Shown here in pieces: positions 54,250-63,908 of a DNA stretch of 64,000 bases; positions within the stretch are counted from its first letter, which is position 1, and the number at the start of each line of letters is the position of its first letter. Below the pieces are notes generated by a model. It ran no database searches and was not told the DNA's origin. It worked only from the letters and a program-made list of their open reading frames with translations. Where the stretch lies: NCBI GenBank assembly GCA_963814745.1, contig CAWFEA010000002.1, positions 53,795 through 117,794 on the forward strand, written 5' to 3'. Source of the DNA: CAWBRT01 sp963814745 (GTDB taxonomy: Bacteria; Acidobacteriota; Terriglobia; Terriglobales; Acidobacteriaceae). The position numbers and the translations under genes are program-made.

Positions 54250-57200
54250 TCAACCACTACTTGATAGCACGTCGAAGCAGACGAGCCGCAGGTCCTCGCG
54301 TTGGAGCAAAGGGAGCGGTTGGCTATCTTCTTTGGGCCGCGGCTTTACTCCCTTGCTGGCCGTGCGCATCGACTCGACCGCGACAATCAGATCGCGGATA
54401 TTCTGCATCCGCTGAAATACCCTGTAAATCTCCCTCAATTCGGTAATTTGGACGTGCTGCATTGGGCCGTTTAGAAACTCAATAACCGCAATCGCTCGCT
54501 TACGCTCCACTTCAGGGTGATTTAAGAACTGGAGTACAACAGTCGATACGGTCTGCTGCAGGGGGTCGATCGCCTGCGGCGCCACCTGAAGAGCGGTTTT
54601 CTCCTGATAGCTAGCGAGCAAGTCTGCGACCACCTTCTCTTGAAGCGAGAAGATCGACCTGTAGATCTCCTGTTCGACGATTCGCGGAGTATCCGGACTA
54701 CAAGCGATCAGGTTCGCCAGTACATGACGGTTATCCAGAATGTTGTTTGTCTTTAGATCGTAATACTTCCAGAAGTTCTGCTGCTTCGTGCCGTTCTTAC
54801 TCCGGAAATAGAAAAAAACGCCGTGAGAGCCAGCGCGCTGCAATCCCGAATGTATACCGTCGGGAATCAATTCGATCGCATCGCGTCCGCCGCCATCAAG
54901 GAAGGCCCGCAGCTGCTGGAGTAGCACTTCGCTGCTTGCCAGCTCAGTGAACTGCTCTTCTTCTTCGATGACGGTATTGTCCTCCTCGTCAATGCGCTTG
55001 AGCGTGTTAAAGGTTTGCGGGTGCACCTCTTCGCCCAGCACGCTAGCGTCGAGCATGCCCAACCGATCTATGTTCGCGATCTTCTCAGTCAGGCTTTCAA
55101 CTAGCCGCAACAACCGCTCAAGTCCGCGATCGGGAAACATATTGTAGATCCAGAGGACATCGAAGTCCGTGCCGATTCGATCAATACGTCCGGCACGCTG
55201 CACCATGCGTGTGGGGTTCCAGTGCAGGTCGTAGTTTAATAGGTATCCGCAGTCTTGCAGATTCTGGCCCTCGGACAAAACGTCGGTGGAAATCAGCACA
55301 TCGATTTCGCGATCGGTTCCGGCCCATTCAAGCTTGCCATTCGATTTTGGGGCAAAGGCCTGAACGGTCTTTACACGCTCGTCAGGGTGAATGCCGCTGT
55401 CCATCCGGCGCACGTTGATGCCGCCCGCTTTTTTGCGAAATGTCGCCGCGTCGGCGTTCTCCGGATCTCCCAGATGGCGATACAAGTAGCGCGCCGTGTC
55501 TTTGTAGTAACTGAAGATCAGGATCTTCTTGTGCTTAAGATCCTCGGAAAGTAGCTTCATCAACCGTGTCAGCTTCGTGTCGTGCCCGGCATCTATGCCC
55601 TTTACTTTTTTCCACACGTCAGCCAGAAGGGTGACATCGTGTTGGACAGCCCTGTGCAGGCGTCGCAAATCGTAGAGGGTGGGATCAATCGGCTCCATGC
55701 CAGCCAACACGCGTTGCGCATCTGCGTTTGCATCAAGTTCGTCTGCCAAAGATTCCGGTATAGCATCATCTTCAACATCTTCCCGTTCCAAGTACTGAAG
55801 CGCTTTGTGAAAATCGGTGCTCTTCAGCAGCCTGCCGTCGAGGATGTAAGATTCAAATGTCTGCAAGAATGCCAGCGCGCGCCGCACGCTAACGCGGAAA
55901 GCTTGGATGCTTGATTCGAAGCGTTTTAGATAACGGCTTTTGAAGATGCCGACCAGCGCTTGCTCGCGACCTTCCTCAAACTTGTCCACGGTGTCGGCAG
56001 ATTTTTTATACGATTCCAAGTTGTATGGCGCCAGGCTTAGGTCCTCAATTGCACCAACCACGAACTCGTAAATGCCGCTATAGGCCTCTTCTAGGTTGTA
56101 GCGGACGGTCTTCAACTCGCGCTTGGGGAACCGGATCTTCTTGCCTGCGATCGTAGCTTCCGGGTAAGCTTTTCGGATAAAGCCGCGCGTGCGTCGGATG
56201 ACGACCTCTTCTAGAAGGTTGAATAGTGCTATACCGGGAACGTCCCTGCTGGATTCGCGACGTGCTTGCAGAAAGTAGCGATACAAATCGCCAATTCCCG
56301 CTGCGGAAAAATAGCTGCGATCGCCCTGCGTAATGAGCGAGAACTGATTATAGAGATCGAAAAGGTCGTTGCTTACCGGTGCGGCGGTCAGCAGGACGAC
56401 TTTTTTCCTCATCCCATCCCGCCCCCGGCCGCCATTGGAGCCGAGTAGCAATTCAAGATTGCCGTAGCGTTGGGCATTACGATTCCGGAAGTTGTGCGAT
56501 TCGTCGACCAGCACCACGTCTACGTCAGCAAAGTTCGAGACGTCGAATTCTTCACGCCCAAGCTCCTCCTGGGACAAGATCGCTGCGGAGATCGTCGCCT
56601 CCGCCAATTCACGCTGCCACATTGGACGCAGGCTCGCGGGGCAAACCACAAGTGCCTTCTGACGCATGTGATAGGCGTAGTCTTCCAACAACTTCTTGCC
56701 GATCCACGTCTTGCCCAAACCCACCGAGTCTGCAATCATTACGCCGTCATAGCGCGCCAGGATTTTTCGCGCTTTCTTCACCGCGTCTTCCTGGAACTCG
56801 GCGAGTTCTACGGCAGAACGTGTTGGACCTAGCTGCTCGTCCCCGAGTTCGCCCTTGAAGTATTCGTACAGTGCCTTCATGTAAACCTGGTAGGGCGTGT
56901 ACTCCTTGCGCCCGAACTTCGAAGCATCCAAGAGCTCGATCAATTCTGGCTTAAAGTCGCGGCTGTCCTGCCACTGGCGTTGATACCATTCTTCTAGATC
57001 GATAATGGCGCGGGCCCCGACCTCGCTCTTTAGGAGCTGCCGATTCTCCAGCGAGATGTTGGGATTGGGTTTCGTGTCGCTGAGCCATGAGACTGCCCAG
57101 CCCGCCTCTTTGTCCTCCACTTCAGTGGGATCAAGCAGGACTTTGTGGGCTAGGTTCAACTCGCGATTGGTGGTCAGGCCGGGTCCAGTGAAGTTTGACG

Positions 57201-57693
57201 ATCCGACGATTGCCAGAATTGGACGGAATCGGTCGAACAGCATTTGTTGTCCGGGCCGATCCGAATAGAAGAGCCAACACTTCGCGTGAAGAAAGCCGTG
57301 ATCGTAAAGTCGGACCTGCACGGAGTCGCGCTGCAGATATGCGATCAGGTCTTCGACCAGGCACAGCGTCTTCTCGTCAAAAGGTAGCGACTCCAGATCC
57401 CCTTCGATTAGCCCCTTGATCAGACCTGGATCAGGGCGCAGTCCGAGCTGCTCGCCGCTGGTTGGTTCTGCACCAAGTATCAGACGGAAGTTGCCGAGGC
57501 TCTGGAGCCCACCCTGGAGCAGCCCAAAGCCGCCAACGGTGAAATAGGCTGATGCAGTGTCCAGCGAACGGCCGATGTGGGTCGAAAGAATGCCGTTCAG
57601 AACATCGGCAAGCCGGAAGCGTTGATTGTCGATGACGTAAGGAATGCTGATCAGCCTGCGACGATCGGCATCACCGCTCGTTTGTGAGCACAT
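54250..57693 (-). CDS. SNF2-type helicase with N-terminal phospholipase D-like domain
   Basis: 1147 aa. Residues about 15-240 are PLD-like: a DTASAYFTVGGFGLLQ strand, then an HxK site in GFLHAKCWLFYSD (near residue 135) followed by AIVGSSNFTGPGLTTNRELNL. A superfamily 2 SNF2 motor follows: Walker A MIADSVGLGKTWIGKKLL (near 325), DESH box VVLVDESHNFRNR (near 395), motif III VVLLTAAPVSNDLFDLYNQF, then HELICc with ISTDVLSEGQNLQDCGYLLNYDLHWNPTRMVQRAGRIDRIG (near 815-840). The C-terminal 250 residues are mostly helical. It could combine DNA translocation with a nuclease. The start ATG (57693, GGGGAGG upstream) lies 23 nt inside the methylase C-terminal frame. Confidence 0.9.
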   Translation of the reverse strand: MCSQTSGDADRRRLISIPYVIDNQRFRLADVLNGILSTHIGRSLDTASAYFTVGGFGLLQGGLQSLGNFRLILGAEPTSGEQLGLRPDPGLIKGLIEGDLESLPFDEKTLCLVEDLIAYLQRDSVQVRLYDHGFLHAKCWLFYSDRPGQQMLFDRFRPILAIVGSSNFTGPGLTTNRELNLAHKVLLDPTEVEDKEAGWAVSWLSDTKPNPNISLENRQLLKSEVGARAIIDLEEWYQRQWQDSRDFKPELIELLDASKFGRKEYTPYQVYMKALYEYFKGELGDEQLGPTRSAVELAEFQEDAVKKARKILARYDGVMIADSVGLGKTWIGKKLLEDYAYHMRQKALVVCPASLRPMWQRELAEATISAAILSQEELGREEFDVSNFADVDVVLVDESHNFRNRNAQRYGNLELLLGSNGGRGRDGMRKKVVLLTAAPVSNDLFDLYNQFSLITQGDRSYFSAAGIGDLYRYFLQARRESSRDVPGIALFNLLEEVVIRRTRGFIRKAYPEATIAGKKIRFPKRELKTVRYNLEEAYSGIYEFVVGAIEDLSLAPYNLESYKKSADTVDKFEEGREQALVGIFKSRYLKRFESSIQAFRVSVRRALAFLQTFESYILDGRLLKSTDFHKALQYLEREDVEDDAIPESLADELDANADAQRVLAGMEPIDPTLYDLRRLHRAVQHDVTLLADVWKKVKGIDAGHDTKLTRLMKLLSEDLKHKKILIFSYYKDTARYLYRHLGDPENADAATFRKKAGGINVRRMDSGIHPDERVKTVQAFAPKSNGKLEWAGTDREIDVLISTDVLSEGQNLQDCGYLLNYDLHWNPTRMVQRAGRIDRIGTDFDVLWIYNMFPDRGLERLLRLVESLTEKIANIDRLGMLDASVLGEEVHPQTFNTLKRIDEEDNTVIEEEEQFTELASSEVLLQQLRAFLDGGGRDAIELIPDGIHSGLQRAGSHGVFFYFRSKNGTKQQNFWKYYDLKTNNILDNRHVLANLIACSPDTPRIVEQEIYRSIFSLQEKVVADLLASYQEKTALQVAPQAIDPLQQTVSTVVLQFLNHPEVERKRAIAVIEFLNGPMQHVQITELREIYRVFQRMQNIRDLIVAVESMRTASKGVKPRPKEDSQPLPLLQREDLRLVCFDVLSSSG

Positions 57694-58159
57694 TTTCCTC
57701 CCCGACGCTCTCTGCCTGAGACGGTAAAGGTTGATCTTCGATCTCGGCAATTTCTTGTTCCGTAACACCGTAAAGCCTGTACACTAACAAGTCGATCAAC
57801 TTGTCAGTCCAAGCTAACCGCGACTTGAGTGGAATCAAGGCACTCAGTACTTCGCCATATTTGACCCGAACCGCATCTTCCAGACGCTTGTCCAGATTGG
57901 CGCCTATTTGCCGTGAATTTCTGACGATAATTCCCCACATCGTCGCGAACTCCAGATGTGCTTCTCCATGCTGGTAATCACCGAGAAAGTTCTTCATGGC
58001 GCCCTTACCAGAAAGAGCTTCGACCCCATGCGCGTCATCGGCAGGCTCGATGCGGAGCTTACCCTCCAGCCATCGCAAAAAACGCGTCACTTCCTGCTGT
58101 TTCTTCTTATGAAGCCTGGTCATATCTTCAGATACATGAGCAAGAAGGTCATGCAACAC
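57671..58159 (-). CDS. C-terminal part of the Eco57I-class methylase in a shifted frame
   Basis: 162 codons as an ORF (TTG at 58159). The frame continues upstream in coding form to about 58255 (IQEYDRQASGGHLFAQLIAKLDKVDDANAAGVLHDLLAHVSEDM). The end, KLIDLLVYRLYGVTEQEIAEIED, is the characteristic C-terminal tail of large Eco57I/type IIG methylases. It is therefore the tail of the preceding methylase, detached by a one-base shift near 58250, not a separate gene, unless translation frameshifts there. It overlaps the helicase start by 23 nt. Confidence 0.75.
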   Translation of the reverse strand: MLHDLLAHVSEDMTRLHKKKQQEVTRFLRWLEGKLRIEPADDAHGVEALSGKGAMKNFLGDYQHGEAHLEFATMWGIIVRNSRQIGANLDKRLEDAVRVKYGEVLSALIPLKSRLAWTDKLIDLLVYRLYGVTEQEIAEIEDQPLPSQAESVGEENVLTNER

Positions 58160-58179
58160 TCCTGCCGCGTTTGCATCAT

Positions 58180-61100
58180 CTACCTTGTCAAGCTTCGCAA
58201 TAAGCTGCGCAAACAGGTGCCCACCGGATGCTTGCCTGTCATATTCCTGTATGAGTCAGACACTCGCTCACGACGATGTTGGTCGCCACTGACGGAGCTG
58301 AACTTAAGAAAAGGAATTGACCCGACCAAGTATGCTGGTAGGCTATTGTTGGAGCTAAGAGCAGTGATTATCCAATCCACCAGCCTACTGTTGAATACCG
58401 CGAGCAATGCCGCAGGCGCACATCTGTAGTCCATGAAATAGCAAATCTTGTGACCGCAAAAGTTGCCCTCTGGGAGGTAAGCGGCGATAACACGTCGCCA
58501 ATTGTCGATGGCAGCGCATTCCTGATAAACGATACGAGGCAATTTGAAGTGAAACGCCTTCGAATCAGGACTCGCGCTCTTCAGATAGGCGTCACGTTTA
58601 AGCCAAACTGGTTCACCTTGCTTTGCTTCATCGGCAATCTCCCATCGTTGCACGTGCGATTCGCGCAGGATTAGAGCGCCAGTAGGCGTTGCAGTCAAGT
58701 ACTTCCGAAACTGCTCGTTGAAAACGATTTCGCCTGAAGTCGGTATTGCGCCATAGTCACGAAGCTTCCCCAGCCTCTCATCGGTCGCAATTCGTTTGAG
58801 CAACCGCCACCCAGCGTCCGAGACTTGCGGAATCGTCAGATTGCTCGAATCCAGTACGCGCAGTGTATTGAGGTCGGCCAAATAGGAAGGGGAATCGTCG
58901 GACACTTGGTTTGCGGGATGGGTACGCACCAGAAACTCGGCGCCTTGCTGGCCCTTCTGAAACACGTAGAGGCAAGTCGGGAGTTTGGCATCAAAGAAAA
59001 CGCGTCGTCTCGGGTCATCTTTCTGCGGGAAAGCCTCTATGAGGAGGAAACAGCCCGAAGCAAACAGCCATTGGCGCAATGCGCGTGTGAATTGGTCGCC
59101 CATCAGCGACATGGGCACAATGTAGCCTTGTGTTCCTTTCGGTCGAGCGAGCTGTACAGCACGCTTGGTGAAAAAATGAAACCAGTTTAGCCTTCCAGTG
59201 CCTGTTGGTCCGTAGAGCGGACTTTCGACCAAGAACCGCAACTCGTCCAGAGTCCGTCCGAGAGCGTGCTCCGAAAGCTCATCATAAGGCGGATTTCCAA
59301 CAACCGCGTCAAATCCGGCGTCGGAACGGCGTTCCACGGCATTCTGTGTCCCTGGGCGGCGCCCGTAGAAAACTTCCGGAAATTCTAGTTCCCAATGGAA
59401 GAAGCGCTTTTGGCCGGCAACCACCGCCGCATGCTCCACGGCCTCGCGTCCGGCTTTCGCCATTCCGGTGTGTGTAACAGGTGAGGCAACGCGGCAATGC
59501 GCCCACTCGAACAGCTCGCCGCTACGCAGCATTTCGTCGAAAATGTCGACCTTCTTCTTGCCTTTTCCGGCTGCTTTCATCGCATCGACGAACCAGCGCG
59601 CGGTGTGCAGGTCGAGCACTCGTTTGAACACTTCAACGCCCGCCAGTGCGGATTCAAAATGTTGTTTGGATGACGCGACCTGCTCAGGCGTGATGTCGGG
59701 CATGCCCCCAACCTCAATCATCGTCTGCACAGCTTGCGTTAATCCTTGCCAATCGCTGGTGCCAGTGAGCGTAAGCTGCCCTTTGGCTTCGCGAATGGCA
59801 TCCACTTCGGCAATCGTGCTGCCGATAAGAGAGTTACCCCAGCGCAGGTGGTGGTCCAGGAATGACAGTGGCGCGCCGAGGGTGAAGCAATCCAGCCAGA
59901 GAGACACCTTAGCCAGCTCAACCGCCATGGGATTCAAATCCACCCCATAGATACAACGCTTGAGCACATGGCGCTTGAGCAGGTTCACGTCTGTAAGACG
60001 ATTCGTATCGATGTCGATGTTCTGCTCGTCCATCTGCTCCTGGATGGTCTTCCGCATCCGCTGTAAATGAACCAGGACGGGATTCCAGGGGAAGGCGTTC
60101 AGAAATTCGAGGGCTTTGTCCGTAATTAGGTCAACGGCCTCAACCAGGAAGTGGCCGGAACCCATGGCAGGATCGAGCACTTTGACGTTGAACAACTCGT
60201 CGACGAGATCCCTTCCGATCAGGTCAGCCTGCTCAGGCGGCTTCGTTTTCATGCCACGCTTCGCGAACTCTTCCTGCTGCTTGACGAACTCGCGGCGTTC
60301 TCGCTGCGCCTCGCGCAGCTTCGGTCGTAAGGCGTCGAACTTCTCTTGCAATACCGGCCCAACGGCATGCTCAACGATGTACTTCACGACGTGGTCGGGC
60401 GTGTAATACGATCCGGTTGCCTTTCGCTCTCGCTTGTCGTTTTCGAGGTAGGCGTGCCCACGCGACACATACGTCTTCTGGTTTTCAACTCGCGTTTTCT
60501 CGCGATCATTGAGTTCCTTGAATGGCTTGTAGGCCTCCCGGCCTTTCTCTTTGACGACGCCAAGCTTTTCGCCGGCAATACGGAGCTGGAACTCCAGCAA
60601 CCCTTCGTAAATGGAACCTAGCTGGCGAACACCGAGCGATTTGTAGTCCACGAACACCAGATCCTGGCGTTTTGGGTCGATGCCACGAGCAAGGAGGTCG
60701 ACGGCACGGGCGAGATAGCGATCCGCGATGCGCTCATGTTCGAGAAACCGCGCTGCCTCGGCCTCGGGGCTATGATCATTTCTGTCGCGTTCGGCGAGGA
60801 AAAGCCCGCCGTTGTAACGAGGAACGCTTAACTCCTCACTTCCTTTGTCGATGACATGGAACAGTGCTTTGAGCCGTTGCCATAGGCGGTAGGAATCAGC
60901 TTCGAATCCCTTTTGAATCTGCCCTACGGCCTCTTCCCCCGAGATCGTGCCGGCCACATCTTTGATTTCGTCCTTAATGCGCTGAAGGCTGCCTTGGTGG
61001 TATTCACGTGCCTGGATCGGCAAAAGGTCGCGCGCTTCCGCGTAGAGCAGGAATAGCAGACGATAGAGCAGTGTGAGGGTGCCCTGGAACACGGAAGCGA

Positions 61101-62319
61101 GTTCGGCGGCGTCCAGATCGGAGGCGCCGTTGCTCCGCTGACGCATATTAGCGATGAAGCCTTCGGCCAAAACCGGGAAAACTTCCGTGAATACGCGATT
61201 CTTCAGGTTCTCGCCGAGTTGTTTGGCGTAGTCTTCGCTGCCCAGCAGCAGACGATCGAGCATGCTGAGCGATTGCAGCTTGCCCTGCCATTGCGCCTCT
61301 GCCGGGCGGAAAGCTTGCATCCGGAACAGAAGCCAGAAATAGCGGAATGCGTCCTGAATGTCCTGCTGGAAGCCTTGGCGTCCGAGCACCTCGTCAAGGT
61401 CAACCTCGTAATAATTTGTTGCACGAGAGTGTGCCCGCTGAGAATAGAGGCGCCACAGCTTGCCATTCGTGAGAATGATCCATGGGGCTTTCTCCTTTGC
61501 AAGCAGATCAACGACGGCGAACGCCGGAGTAACTTCGGGTGTTTCGGTGTCGTGCGAATCGTCTTTCCGGTCGAGTTCGCGACCCCATGGGTACGGAAGA
61601 CAGATCCCAAGCAACTTGCCCGATTCAGGATCGTCCAGGCGCAGGTGAATCCCGGTCTCGCCGGGGGTCTGGGCGGATGACTTGAACCCCAGTTCTTTGA
61701 GTAGCGGCTCGTAAAGGAGCTTGACCAGCTCAGAGGTCTTCTTTCCGGCAAACCTCATGGCGGCTTGGTCGTAAATTCCTCGAAGCCGCTGGTAAGCGGC
61801 CTTTGGGTCTTCACGCCATTCGGGAAACTCGAGTTCCCCGCCGTCTTTTGGCCGCAGCCGCTCCGTCAGATAGTAGTCGGAGAACAGGCCGCGGTTGTTG
61901 AAGTACACCTCGGACCAGTGGGCCAAGTCATACGTGTAACGAAGTTTGTCAAACTGGCCGAAGGGATCGGCTTCCGTCCAGGTGAACCGCCGCAGGACTC
62001 TGAGGTGAACGGGCGTCGGACGGCGACGATCTAAGCTGAAGCGGTGCTGGACTAAGGCTGTCTGCACGGTTCCGATAGCAGTTGGGCTCTTGCCATCGCC
62101 AAATTCCCGGTCGAGCAGGACAAATTCGAGATACTCGTAGTCGGCTGTCAGAACGAGAAGGAATTGTCCGGCGAAATTGCGAAAAACACGTCCGAGCGCT
62201 TCAATCTCGGCAACGGTGACGCTTTTCAGCTCGAAAAGGTAACCCTGCAGCAGCTTCTGGTGATCAGCGATGAGTTCGATCCATTTAATCGGCCGCGCCG
62301 TTGCTTCGGGAATTCCCAT
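58180..62319 (-). CDS. Large Eco57I-class adenine-specific DNA methylase (restriction/BREX-DISARM-like), C-terminus frameshifted
   Basis: 1379 aa as read. The N-terminal 350 residues form an alpha/beta region (WIELIADHQKLLQGYLFELKSV.., LLKELGFKSSAQTPGETG.., PWIILTNGKLWRLYSQRA) like the nuclease-related heads of type IIG and PglX proteins. Next is a long helical part, with TGSYYTPDHVVKYIVEHAVGPVL. The gamma-type N6-adenine methylase core has motif I VLDPAMGSGHFLVEAVD (near 716) and motif IV VVGNPPYDELSEH (near 1008). A target-recognition region ends at IPFLKFSSVSGD; the frame then runs into noise and stops at 58180. Repairing one base near 58250 would restore about 1549 aa. It is transcribed toward the helicase and is the first gene of the module. 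Confidence 0.9.
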   Translation of the reverse strand: MGIPEATARPIKWIELIADHQKLLQGYLFELKSVTVAEIEALGRVFRNFAGQFLLVLTADYEYLEFVLLDREFGDGKSPTAIGTVQTALVQHRFSLDRRRPTPVHLRVLRRFTWTEADPFGQFDKLRYTYDLAHWSEVYFNNRGLFSDYYLTERLRPKDGGELEFPEWREDPKAAYQRLRGIYDQAAMRFAGKKTSELVKLLYEPLLKELGFKSSAQTPGETGIHLRLDDPESGKLLGICLPYPWGRELDRKDDSHDTETPEVTPAFAVVDLLAKEKAPWIILTNGKLWRLYSQRAHSRATNYYEVDLDEVLGRQGFQQDIQDAFRYFWLLFRMQAFRPAEAQWQGKLQSLSMLDRLLLGSEDYAKQLGENLKNRVFTEVFPVLAEGFIANMRQRSNGASDLDAAELASVFQGTLTLLYRLLFLLYAEARDLLPIQAREYHQGSLQRIKDEIKDVAGTISGEEAVGQIQKGFEADSYRLWQRLKALFHVIDKGSEELSVPRYNGGLFLAERDRNDHSPEAEAARFLEHERIADRYLARAVDLLARGIDPKRQDLVFVDYKSLGVRQLGSIYEGLLEFQLRIAGEKLGVVKEKGREAYKPFKELNDREKTRVENQKTYVSRGHAYLENDKRERKATGSYYTPDHVVKYIVEHAVGPVLQEKFDALRPKLREAQRERREFVKQQEEFAKRGMKTKPPEQADLIGRDLVDELFNVKVLDPAMGSGHFLVEAVDLITDKALEFLNAFPWNPVLVHLQRMRKTIQEQMDEQNIDIDTNRLTDVNLLKRHVLKRCIYGVDLNPMAVELAKVSLWLDCFTLGAPLSFLDHHLRWGNSLIGSTIAEVDAIREAKGQLTLTGTSDWQGLTQAVQTMIEVGGMPDITPEQVASSKQHFESALAGVEVFKRVLDLHTARWFVDAMKAAGKGKKKVDIFDEMLRSGELFEWAHCRVASPVTHTGMAKAGREAVEHAAVVAGQKRFFHWELEFPEVFYGRRPGTQNAVERRSDAGFDAVVGNPPYDELSEHALGRTLDELRFLVESPLYGPTGTGRLNWFHFFTKRAVQLARPKGTQGYIVPMSLMGDQFTRALRQWLFASGCFLLIEAFPQKDDPRRRVFFDAKLPTCLYVFQKGQQGAEFLVRTHPANQVSDDSPSYLADLNTLRVLDSSNLTIPQVSDAGWRLLKRIATDERLGKLRDYGAIPTSGEIVFNEQFRKYLTATPTGALILRESHVQRWEIADEAKQGEPVWLKRDAYLKSASPDSKAFHFKLPRIVYQECAAIDNWRRVIAAYLPEGNFCGHKICYFMDYRCAPAALLAVFNSRLVDWIITALSSNNSLPAYLVGSIPFLKFSSVSGDQHRRERVSDSYRNMTGKHPVGTCLRSLLRSLTR

Positions 62320-62367
62320 GATTTCAGAACGGCTCTATCGGCCTGGGTTATACCAACAAAATCAACA

Positions 62368-62384
62368 GCTTACAATTTGTAAGC
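62368..62384. promoter_or_regulatory. Perfect 17-bp palindrome upstream of the methylase, possible operator
   Basis: GCTTACAA-T-TTGTAAGC, 49-65 nt upstream of the methylase ATG and about 146 nt upstream of the decarboxylase ATG, in the divergent promoter region. Its size and symmetry suit a dimeric helix-turn-helix repressor. No regulator gene lies next to it in this window. Confidence 0.5.
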
Positions 62385-62529
62385 GCACGGGGTTTTCGGA
62401 ACACTGGAAAAACCCTGTGGTGTCTGCCATCGGTGTTGTTGCCCACACCAGCAGCACACTGGCAAAGCGAGGAGAAATCAATGCGGTAAGATGTCCGGGA
62501 AATTCCCGACAGAGCCGGAGAGTTCCACC

Positions 62530-63891
62530 ATGGACAAATCAGAGACATCTGCACTGCTAACTCGCGCTGCGGAAATGGGCATGCGCTATGTCAGCGCTTC
62601 TTCCGAAAGAAGAGTCGCACCGGCGGAGGCTGCGCTCGCCGCACTCAAGAGATTACATGAGCCTTTTCCGGAGTCGGGTTGCGAACCAGCAGAAGTTCTC
62701 GCAATACTGGATGAGATCGGCTCACCGGCGACCGTGGCGACCACCGGGGGACGCTATTTCGGTTTTGTGAACGGCGCAACGCTACCGGCTTCTCTGGCCG
62801 CCAACTGGCTTGCAGGCGCGTGGGATCAAAACGCCGCTCTGCGCATCATGTCTCCCGTCGCTGCGGAATTGGAAGAGGTCGTGATTCGCTGGGTCTGCGA
62901 AGCTCTCGGCCTACCGCTTGATTGCGAGGGTGGATTAGTAACAGGCGCGACCATGGCGAACTTCACCTCCCTGGCTGCGGCGCGATATGCGCTGCTTGCG
63001 CGCCAAGGTTGGAACGTTGTCGAAGATGGACTTTTCGAGGCACCGCCAATCGAAGTTGTGGTGGGTGCAGAAGTTCACGCTTCGCTGCTGAAAGCGCTCA
63101 ACATGCTCGGTATGGGCCGCAAGCGCGTGACCCTCATCGAAACGGATGGCCAAGGAAGAATGCACGCCGACAGATTGCCAAAACTCTCGCGGCATGCCCT
63201 CGTTTGCATTCAGGCGGGCAATGTCAACACGGGAGCCTTCGATCCCGCAGATTCCATCTGCGAGGCCGCGCACGAGCAAGGTGCTTGGGTCCACGTCGAT
63301 GGCGCATTTGGCTTGTGGGCCGGCGCATCGCCGAAGTATCGGCATCTCTGGAACGGATTCGAAAAGGCCGATTCTTGGGCGACAGACGCGCACAAATGGC
63401 CGAACGTCAGCTACGATTGCGGCTTGGCCATTGTCAGAGACGCAGAGGCTCTGCGCGCCTGCATGGGAATTTCCGCCGCGTATCTCCCGCCGGGGACAAG
63501 GCGCGAGCCAATGCACCACACGCCCGAATCCTCGCGAAAAGCTCGTGGCGTCGGATTTTGGGCCGCGCTCAAGTCGTTAGGTCGCTCGGGGCTGGCCGAA
63601 TTAGTCGAAAGAACATGTGCCCACGCCCAGCGGTTTGCCGAGGGTTTGCGTGCCGCGGGGTTTGATGTTTTGAATGACGTCGTCATCAATCAAGTGCTCG
63701 TCTCATTCGGTGATGCATCAAAAACACAAGAAGTCATTCGTAGAGTGCAGGAAGAAGGTATCTGCTGGTGTGGTGGAACGGTTTGGCAGGGTAAAACCGC
63801 AATGCGCATCAGTGTGTCTTCCTGGGCTACAACAGAAGCCGATGTAGATCGAAGCTTGGAAGCGATCGTTCGCGCCGCCGCACGGCAGTAA
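62530..63891 (+). CDS. PLP-dependent group II decarboxylase-like protein
   Basis: 453 aa, fold type I. The N-terminus (FPESGCEPAEVLAILDEIGSPATVATTGGRYFGFVNGATLPASLAANWLAGAWDQN) and GGLVTGATMANFTSLAAARYALL are typical of aromatic amino acid/glutamate decarboxylase relatives. Asp in AWVHVDGAFGLWAG binds the pyridine nitrogen, and Lys in SWATDAHKWPNVSYDCG is the Schiff-base residue. The amino acid substrate cannot be told; aspartate/aromatic decarboxylase or C-C lyase roles are possible. The ATG at 62530 is preferred over 62491 because GGAGAG precedes it by 8 nt and the protein then starts like its family. It is divergent from the methylase. Confidence 0.9.
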   Translation: MDKSETSALLTRAAEMGMRYVSASSERRVAPAEAALAALKRLHEPFPESGCEPAEVLAILDEIGSPATVATTGGRYFGFVNGATLPASLAANWLAGAWDQNAALRIMSPVAAELEEVVIRWVCEALGLPLDCEGGLVTGATMANFTSLAAARYALLARQGWNVVEDGLFEAPPIEVVVGAEVHASLLKALNMLGMGRKRVTLIETDGQGRMHADRLPKLSRHALVCIQAGNVNTGAFDPADSICEAAHEQGAWVHVDGAFGLWAGASPKYRHLWNGFEKADSWATDAHKWPNVSYDCGLAIVRDAEALRACMGISAAYLPPGTRREPMHHTPESSRKARGVGFWAALKSLGRSGLAELVERTCAHAQRFAEGLRAAGFDVLNDVVINQVLVSFGDASKTQEVIRRVQEEGICWCGGTVWQGKTAMRISVSSWATTEADVDRSLEAIVRAAARQ

Positions 63892-63908
63892 CGTTTGACA
63901 CAGCGACA

